This document shows positions 56,128-64,000 of a DNA stretch of 64,000 nucleotides, piece by piece. Each line of letters starts with the position of its first letter. The stretch's first letter is position 1. Origin of the DNA: Cyanophora paradoxa (Eukaryota > Glaucocystophyceae > Cyanophorales > Cyanophoraceae); assembly GCA_004431415.1 (NCBI GenBank), contig QPMI01000603.1, positions 124,001 through 188,000 of the forward strand, in the 5' to 3' direction. The position numbers were made by a program, and so were the translations under genes. The notes beneath the pieces were generated by a model. That model saw only the letters and a program-made list of their open reading frames with translations, searched no databases and was not told the DNA's origin.

Positions 56128-59100
56128 CAGGACCCCTTCGGTCTTGAGAGCCAGGCCTGAGCTGCTGTAGGGCTGATTTTGGCGTGATCGCGTTAGCTGG
56201 TAAGTGGCCTTGCTGGAGCTCCTCCAGCAACGTTTCTGGAATCAGTGCCGCTGCATGCTTAGTGAACATGCACACAAGCTCAAGGCACTTTTCAAAGACG
56301 TAAATGTGGGAACACATATGATACCAGGCCTTGTTTTGCTCCTTTACGTGACACTGAAGGCACCACGTCACTCATGCACTGAGTCAAGAATTCTGCCTGA
56401 CAGAAGCGCTGAGCCACTGGATCCTAACTTGACCCTCATCATGAGGACTAATCAGGGAATGCAAGAGCTGAACTGCAGCCCCAGCTGAGAAGTACCTGCA
56501 AAGATATGGCTCTTTTTCCAGCAAGCTGGGCTGCGAACAGAAGGAAACAATGCCTAGCTCTCTGCCTAGGGCTTTGCAGTCATGATTCTGGGCATATAAA
56601 AAGCTTACTTAGGTACACAGGACCCCTTCGGTCTTGAGAGCCAGGCCTGAGCTGCTGTAGGGCTGATTTTGGCGTGATCGCGTTAGCTGGTAAGTGGCCT
56701 TGCTGGAGCTCCTCCAGCAACGTTTCTGGAATCGGTGCCGCTGCATGCTTAGTGAACATGCACACAAGCTCAAGGCACTTTTCAAAGACGTAAATGTGGG
56801 AACACATATGATACCAGGCCTTGTTTTGCTCCTTTACGTGACACTGAAGGCACCACGTCACTCATGCACCGAGTCAAGAATTCTGCCTGACAGAAGCGCT
56901 CAGCGGCTGAGCCACTGGATCCTAACTTGACCTTCATCATGAGGACTAATCAGGGAATGCAAGAGCTGAACTGCAGCCCAGCTGAGAAGTACCTGCAAAG
57001 ATATGGCTCTTTTTCCAGCAAGCTGGGCTGCGAACAGCAGGAAACAATGCCTAGCTCTCTGCCTAGGGCTTTGCAGTCATGATTCTGGGCATATAAAAGC
57101 TTACTTAGGTACACAGGACCCTTCGGTCTTGAGAGCCAGGCCTGAGCTGCTGTAGGGCTGATTTTGGCGTGATCGCGTTAGCTGGTAAGTGGCCTTGCTG
57201 GAGCTCCTCCAGCAACGTTTCTGGAATCAGTGCCGCTGCATGCTTAGTGAACATGCACACAAGCTCAAGGCACTTTTCAAAGACGTAAATGTGGGAACAC
57301 ATATGATACCAGGCCTTGTTTTGCTCCTTTACGTGACACTGAAGGCACCACGTCACTCATGCACCGAGTCAAGAATTCTGCCTGACAGAAGCGCTGAGCC
57401 ACTGGATCCTAACTTGACCCTCATCATGAGGACTAATCAGGGAATGCAAGAGCTGAACTGCAGCCCCAGCTGAGAAGTACCTGCAAAGATATGGCTCTTT
57501 TTCCAGCAAGCTGGGCTGCGAACAGAAGGAAACAATGCCTAGCTCTCTGCCTAGGGCTTTGCAGTCATGATTCTGGGCATATAAAAAGCTTACTTAGGTA
57601 CACAGGACCCCTTCGGTCTTGAGAGCCAGGCCTGAGCTGCTGTAGGGCTGATTTTGGCGTGATCGCGTTAGCTGGTAAGTGGCCTTGCTGGAGCTCCTCC
57701 AGCAACGTTTCTGGAATCAGTGCCGCTGCATGCTTAGTGAACATGCACACAAGCTCAAGGCACTTTTCAAAGACGTAAATGTGGGAACACATATGATACC
57801 AGGCCTTGTTTTGCTCCTTTACGTGACACTGAAGGCACCACGTCACTCATGCACTGAGTCAAGAATTCTGCCTGACAGAAGCGCTGAGCCACTGGATCCT
57901 AACTTGACCCTCATCATGAGGACTAATCAGGGAATGCAAGAGCTGAACTGCAGCCCAGCTGAGAAGTACCTGCAAAGATATGGCTCTTTTTCCAGCAAGC
58001 TGGGCTGCGAACAGAAGGAAACAATGCCTAGCTCTCTGCCTAGGGCTTTGCAGTCATGATTCTGGGCATATAAAAAGCTTACTTAGGTACACAGGACCCC
58101 TTCGGTCTTGAGAGCCAGGCCTGAGCTGCTGTAGGGCTGATTTTGGCGTGATCGCGTTAGCTGGTAAGTGGCCTTGCTGGAGCTCCTCCAGCAACGTTTC
58201 TGGAATCGGTGCCGCTGCATGCTTAGTGAACATGCACACAAGCTCAAGGCACTTTTCAAAGACGTAAATGTGGGAACACATATGATACCAGGCCTTGTTT
58301 TGCTCCTTTACGTGACACTGAAGGCACCACGTCACTCATGCACCGAGTCAAGAATTCTGCCTGACAGAAGCGCTCAGCGGCTGAGCCACTGGATCCTAAC
58401 TTGACCTTCATCATGAGGACTAATCAGGGAATGCAAGAGCTGAACTGCAGCCCCAGCTGAGAAGTACCTGCAAAGATATGGCTCTTTTTCCAGCAAGCTG
58501 GGCTGCGAACAGCAGGAAACAATGCCTAGCTCTCTGCCTAGGGCTTTGCAGTCATGATCTGGGCATATAAAAAGCTTACTTAGGTACACAGGACCCCTTC
58601 GGTCTTGAGAGCCAGGCCTGAGCTGCTGTAGGGCTGATTTTGGCGTGATCGCGTTAGCTGGTAAGTGGCCTTGCTGGAGCTCCTCCAGCAACGTTTCTGG
58701 AATCAGTGCCGCTGCATGCTTAGTGAACATGCACACAAGCTCAAGGCACTTTTCAAAGACGTAAATGTGGGAACACATATGATACCAGGCCTTGTTTTGC
58801 TCCTTTACGTGACACTGAAGGCACACGTCACTCATGCACCGAGTCAAGAATTCTGCCTGACAGAAGCGCTGAGCCACTGGATCCTAACTTGACCCTCATC
58901 ATGAGGACTAATCAGGGAATGCAAGAGCTGAACTGCAGCCCCAGCTGAGAAGTACCTGCAAAGATATGGCTCTTTTTCAAGCAAGCTGGGCTGCGAACAG
59001 AAGGAAACAATGCCTAGCTCTCTGCCTAGGGCTTTGCAGTCATGATTCTGGGCATATAAAAAGCTTACTTAGGTACACAGGACCCCTTCGGTCTTGAGAG

Positions 59101-61125
59101 CCAGGCCTGAGCTGCTGTAGGGCTGATTTTGGCGTGATCGCGTTAGCTGGTAAGTGGCCTTGCTGGAGCTCCTCCAGCAACGTTTCTGGAATCAGTGCCG
59201 CTGCATGCTTAGTGAACATGCACACAAGCTCAAGGCACTTTTCAAAGACGTAAATGTGGGAACACATATGATACCAGGCCTTGTTTTGCTCCTTTACGTG
59301 ACACTGAAGGCACCACGTCACTCATGCACCGAGTCAAGAATTCTGCCTGACAGAAGCGCTGAGCCACTGGATCCTAACTTGACCCTCATCATGAGGACTA
59401 ATCAGGGAATGCAAGAGCTGAACTGCAGCCCCAGCTGAGAAGTACCTGCAAAGATATGGCTCTTTTCCCGCAAGCTGGGCTGCGAACAGAAGGAAACAAT
59501 GCCTAGCTCTCTGCCTAGGGCTTTGCAGTCATGATTCTGGGCATATAAAAAGCTTACTTAGGTACACAGGACCCTTCGGTCTTGAGAGCCAGGCCTGAGC
59601 TGCTGTAGGGCTGATTTTGGCGTGATCGCGTTAGCTGGTAAGTGGCCTTGCTGGAGCTCCTCCAGCAACGTTTCTGGAATCAGTGCCGCTGCATGCTTAG
59701 TGAACATGCACACAAGCTCAAGGCACTTTTCAAAGACGTAAATGTGGAACACATATGATACCAGGCCTTGTTTTGCTCCTTTACGTGACACTGAAGGCAC
59801 CACGTCACTCATGCACCGAGTCAAGAATTCTGCCTGACAGAAGCGCTGAGCCACTGGATCCTAACTTGACCCTCATCATGAGGACTAATCAGGGAATGCA
59901 AGAGCTGAACTGCAGCCCCAGCTGAGAAGTACCTGCAAAGATATGGCTCTTTTTCAAGCAAGCTGGGCTGCGAACAGAAGGAAACAATGCCTAGCTCTCT
60001 GCCTAGGGCTTTGCAGTCATGATTCTGGGCATATAAAAAGCTTACTTAGGTACACAGGACCCCTTCGGTCTTGAGAGCCAGGCCTGAGCTGCTGTAGGGC
60101 TGATTTTGGCGTGATCGCGTTAGCTGGTAAGTGGCCTTGCTGGAGCTCCTCCAGCAACGTTTCTGGAATCAGTGCCGCTGCATGCTTAGTGAACATGCAC
60201 ACAAGCTCAAGGCACTTTTCAAAGACGTAAATGTGGGAACACATATGATACCAGCCTTGTTTTGCTCCTTTACGTGACACTGAAGGCACCACGTCACTCA
60301 TGCACCGAGTCAAGAATTCTGCCTGACAGAAGCGCTGAGCCACTGGATCCTAACTTGACCCTCATCATGAGGACTAATCAGGGAATGCAAGAGCTGAACT
60401 GCAGCCCCAGCTGAGAAGTACCTGCAAAGATATGGCTCTTTTCCCGCAAGCTGGGCTGCGAACAGAAGGAAACAATGCCTAGCTCTCTGCCTAGGGCTTT
60501 GCAGTCATGATTCTGGGCATATAAAAAGCTTACTTAGGTACACAGGACCCCTTCGGTCTTGAGAGCCAGGCCTGAGCTGCTGTAGGGCTGATTTTGGCGT
60601 GATCGCGTTAGCTGGTAAGTGGCCTTGCTGGAGCTCCTCCAGCAACGTTTCTGGAATCGGTGCCGCTGCATGCTTAGTGAACATGCACACAAGCTCAAGG
60701 CACTTTTCAAAGACGTAAATGTGGGAACACATATGATACCAGGCCTTGTTTTGCTCCTTTACGTGACACTGAAGGCACCACGTCACTCATGCACCGAGTC
60801 AAGAATTCTGCCTGACAGAAGCGCTGAGCCACTGGATCCTAACTTGACCTTCATCATGAGGACTAATCAGGGAATGCAAGAGCTGAACTGCAGCCCCAGC
60901 TGAGAAGTACCTGCAAAGATATGGCTCTTTTTCCAGCAAGCTGGGCTGCGAACAGAAGGAAACAATGCCTAGCTCTCTGCCTAGGGCTTTGCAGTCATGA
61001 TTCTGGGCATATAAAAAGCTTACTTAGGTACACAGGACCCCTTCGGTCTTGAGAGCCAGGCCTGAGCTGCTGTAGGGCTGATTTTGGCGTGATCGCTAGC
61101 TGGTAAGCAGTCCTTTTCCAGCCAG
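56128..61125. repeat. Satellite array 2, about ten 490/498 bp units
   Basis: CTTCGGTCTTGAGAGCC recurs at 56136, 56626, 57120, 57606, 58098, 58606, 59086, 59575, 60062, 60548 and 61038. Units are almost identical, with 490 bp and 498 bp variants interspersed and single-base indels between copies. On the minus strand each unit holds the same ~93-codon frame (CLQCHVKEQNKAWYHMC, then LLEELQQGHLPANAITPKS), but the unit length is not a multiple of three, so it cannot form one long protein. Confidence 0.93.
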
Positions 61126-61128
61126 CTT

Positions 61129-62002
61129 AAGCTTGGATGGGAACCAAAGGAAACAATGCCTAGCTCTCTGCCTAGGTCTTTGCAGTCATGAATCTGGCCA
61201 TATAGAAAGCTTACTTAGGCACACGGGACCCCTGCACACATGCAGCCTTAAGCTTGAGAGCCAGGCCTGAGCTACTGTACGTGTAGGGCAGATTTTGGTG
61301 CACGTGAGCAACCTTGGTATTCCCTTAGCATCCCTCTTGATGGCGGACAAGTAAGGTTCCACTGGCTCCGCGCTCTTGCAATTATAATTGTCAAACAGCT
61401 GCAGACTCGATCCTGTTTCCGCGCGCCGTTTCCGAGAGAGGGGGTGTACTGGCTGGGGTACAAGATATCCTGAACTTTAGGCCATCCTGCTTGCATCTGA
61501 GCACCGCTCCGACTGGCTCGAAGTGCGCAGCTATCGGTGAGAAGCGATCTGACCGCCGGAAGCGCCCAGGAGCGCCCTTTTTCGGGGCAGCACGCATCGA
61601 CCGCAATTCTGCCATGGCGGAGCTGCTCCATCGCGATCTTAGTGCTTTAGGCGTGACGTAGCTAAGAAGGAGCGGGCCGCTCGGGCTGTCTGTGGTCAGC
61701 TGGAAGGTACCGCCGCGCATTGCCTCTCCGCCGCGCCTCACGCCACCGTCTCACTGCCCTGCTGCGAAGGGCTCACACAAGCATCAGGGCTGGTCGCGCG
61801 GTTGCGTGGCCGCGACGCCCTGGCCGCGTGTAGCAGGGCGGGCGCAGGTGCAGTCGGTCCTCAGCGGACTGTCTTGTGTGACCTAACGTGCTTCATACAG
61901 GATCGTAAGATGCTGGAAGGTCTCGTGGATGGTCGGCGTCCTCGCCTGCGCACGATGATGAGGTCCGTCCACTGCACCCTCCCGCTCGGCAGCCAGCGAC
62001 CA
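61129..62002. repeat. Left terminal inverted repeat of foldback copy 2
   Basis: About 874 bp, reverse complement of 62792-63673. The outer ~190 bp (61150-61300) are a diverged version of the beginning of the satellite unit (AAACAATGCCTAGCTCTCTG ... GAGAGCCAGGCCTGAGCT). Confidence 0.87.
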
Positions 62003-62791
62003 ACCGCGACCTCGTCCGACGCTCGCAGCTCACGCGCAGCATCGCCTATATCAACAGCTTACGCGGGGCGCACTGGGTGGTTCCGCCGCGTTGACTGGCT
62101 TGGTGGCCGCTGCGCCCCTGGTGCTGGTCGCTCCCGGTGCGCATCCTGGCTGAACCCCCGCGCCAGCTGCGCTCTTATGCAAGGCTAACTCTGTTGCGCA
62201 CCGCTTGCATGCTGTGCAGGGTGCCCTGCTGCGTTCGGTCGCTGACGGTGGTGGTGGCAAGGACTTGGGATCACGCTCGGACCCTTTGCCCGCGCTCAGT
62301 GGACACGTTGGATTGTGCTCTGATGTGCTTCGATGTAATTCGCATCGGCTTTATTCATCTCCAGTGCCGCGGGGCGTGCTGGGCGCACAGGGCGCCTATG
62401 CGAGAGTGGTACTGCAGTGGCACCTACCACTGAGACGGGGGCAACGGGAAAACGCGTGGATTGATTGCACATGACTATCTCGATGACTCACTATCCAAGG
62501 GAGACGCGGAGAGCGACGGAGAGGAGCAACATCTGGCCCAGAAGAAGGGACCCGGTACGGTGGCGTGCTCGGTCAAAAACGCGCGATCCGAAGCGCCACA
62601 CAATGCACACGCAATGTCTGCATGCAGATAGCATCAGAGCTGGGCTCAGGAAAGGAGGCAAAAGGTCGCGCCCGCGGGCCGCACCACGGCGACTCCTGAG
62701 GGCTGTGATTCCAACCGAGAGTGCACGGCCGAGAAGCGGCGCATCGTGTCCTGCGAGTGGCACGCATCACAACTGGCTAAGCGCTGGCTGC

Positions 62792-63673
62792 TGGTCGCTG
62801 GCTGCCGAGCGGGAGGGTGCAGTGGACGGACCTCATCATCGTGCGCAGGCGAGGACGCCGACCATCCACGAGACCTTCCAGCATCTTACGATCCTGTATG
62901 AAGCACGTTAGGTCACACAAGACAGTCCGCTGAGGACCGACTGCACCTGCGCCCGCCCTGCTACACGCGGCCAGGGCGTCGCGGCCACGCAACCGCGCGA
63001 CCAGCCCTGATGCTTGTGTGAGCCCTTCGCAGCAGGGCAGTGAGACGGTGGCGTGAGGCGCGGCGGAGAGGCAATGCGCGGCGGTACCTTCCAGCTGACC
63101 ACAGACAGCCCCGAGCGGCCCGCTCCTTCTTAGCTACGTCACGCCTAAAGCACTAAGATCGCGATGGAGCAGCTCCGCCATGGCAGAATTGCGGTCGATG
63201 CGTGCTGCCCCGAAAAAGGGCGCTCCTGGGCGCTTCCGGCGGTCAGATCGCTTCTCACCGATAGCTGCGCACTTCGAGCCAGTCGGAGCGGTGCTCAGAT
63301 GCAAGCAGGATGGCCTAAAGTTCAGGATATCTTGTACCCCCAGCCAGTACACCCCCCTCTCTCGGAAACGGCGCGCGGAAACAGGATCGAGTCTGCAGCT
63401 GTTTGACAATTAATATTATAATTGCAAGAGCGCGGAGCCAGTGGAACCTTACTTGTCCGCCATCAAGAGGGATGCTAAGGGAATACCAAGGTTGCTCACG
63501 TGCACCAAAATCTGCCCTACACGTACAGTAGCTCAGGCCTGGCTCTCAAGCTTAAGGCTGCATGTGTGCAGGGGTCCCGTGTGCCTAAGTAAGCTTTCTA
63601 TATGGCCAGATTCATGACTGCAAAGCCCTAGGCAGAGAGCTAGGCATTGTTTCCTTCGGTTCCCAGCCAAGCA
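62792..63673. repeat. Right terminal inverted repeat of foldback copy 2
   Basis: About 882 bp, pairing with 61129-62002; an extra TAATATT near 63412 explains part of the length difference. Confidence 0.87.
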
Positions 63674-63687
63674 TGACTTTGCTGGAA

Positions 63688-64000
63688 CTGAAGGAAACAA
63701 TGCCTAGCTCTCTGCCTAGGGCTTTGCAGTCATGATTCTGGGCATATAAAAAGCTTACTTAGGTACACAGGACCCCTTCGGTCTTGAGAGCCAGGCCTGA
63801 GCTGCTGTAGGGCTGATTTTGGCGTGATCGCGTTAGCTGGTAAGTGGCCTTGCTGGAGCTCCTCCAGCAACGTTTCTGGAATCAGTGCCGCTGCATGCTT
63901 AGTGAACATGCACACAAGCTCAAGGCACTTTTCAAAGACGTAAATGTGGGAACACATATGATACCAGGCCTTGTTTTGCTCCTTTACGTGACACTGAAGG
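63688..64000. repeat. Satellite array 3, runs off the right edge
   Basis: The first ~310 bp of a 490 bp-type unit directly after the foldback element; the array continues beyond the window. Confidence 0.9.

Larger units (their letters stand above)
61129..63673. mobile_element. Foldback (TIR) element, copy 2, complete
   Basis: A 2.5 kb element with long terminal inverted repeats, 61129-62002 and 62792-63673, around an internal 789 bp segment without a recognisable gene. It is embedded in the satellite. Copy 1 (42086-43872) shares the internal segment and right arm. Confidence 0.85.

Noticed and set aside
43885-61125. Satellite array as a CRISPR array
   Set aside because: Units are ~490 bp without unique spacers, in a eukaryotic intron-bearing context.
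1-64000. tRNA, rRNA or organellar genes
   Set aside because: No cloverleaf-like or conserved rRNA core sequence was noticed on either strand by eye; a tRNAscan-SE and Infernal run would be decisive.

Overview
The window is nuclear DNA of a GC-rich unicellular eukaryote. Every protein gene in the left 15 kb is split by short, extremely GC-rich introns, and several introns start with GC instead of GT. A TEDC1-type centriole gene implies an organism that builds centrioles or flagella. These features, with the mix of retroelements, fit a flagellated alga; a haptophyte-like host is my inference, and nothing in the window proves it.

Left 15 kb, genes. A 3' gene fragment (2-583) is followed by five intron-bearing genes on strictly alternating strands: a TraB-domain membrane protein (880-3213, minus), an FAD amine/amino-acid oxidase of the sarcosine / fructosyl-amine oxidase family (3335-5470, plus), a TEDC1-like centriolar protein (5584-8163, minus), a SMARCD/BAF60/SWP73 chromatin-remodelling subunit with a SWIB domain (8353-10988, plus) and a compact HECT E3 ubiquitin ligase (11650-14644, minus). 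Two pairs start head to head only 121 and 189 bp apart, and two pairs end tail to tail. Exon phases were checked by hand and close in frame for most junctions.

Middle, 15.1-41.4 kb, nested retroelements. A Ty3/gypsy-like element on the minus strand runs from a large gag and a DTGA protease (30023-35296) to reverse transcriptase, RNase H, a long disordered linker and integrase (15160-19509). A 10.5 kb tyrosine-recombinase retrotransposon (DIRS order, Ngaro/PAT-like) sits in the middle of it (19510-30022). It carries split direct repeats in the order A1 - ORFs - B1 - A2 - B2, a RT/RNase H with YIDD, and a recombinase with the R, K, HxxR, H and Y signature residues. Removing it rejoins the gypsy reading frame with no target duplication. 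A second, truncated copy of the same element (35297-41447) lies in opposite orientation in the gypsy gag, so 6.1 kb arms face each other across 5.3 kb.

Right 22.5 kb, repeats without recognisable genes. A tandem satellite with 490/498 bp units (43885-45450, 56128-61125, 63688-end) is interrupted by a 10.7 kb insertion with 30 bp terminal inverted repeats, subterminal palindromic arrays and 3.3-3.5 kb inverted arms (45451-56127). It is also flanked by two copies of a foldback element with terminal inverted repeats of about 0.87 kb (42086-43872 partial, 61129-63673 complete). The satellite unit and the ends of the foldback element share sequence, so one probably gave rise to the other.

Many element reading frames are broken by single-base shifts, some of them in homopolymers. 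I cannot separate decay from sequencing error.
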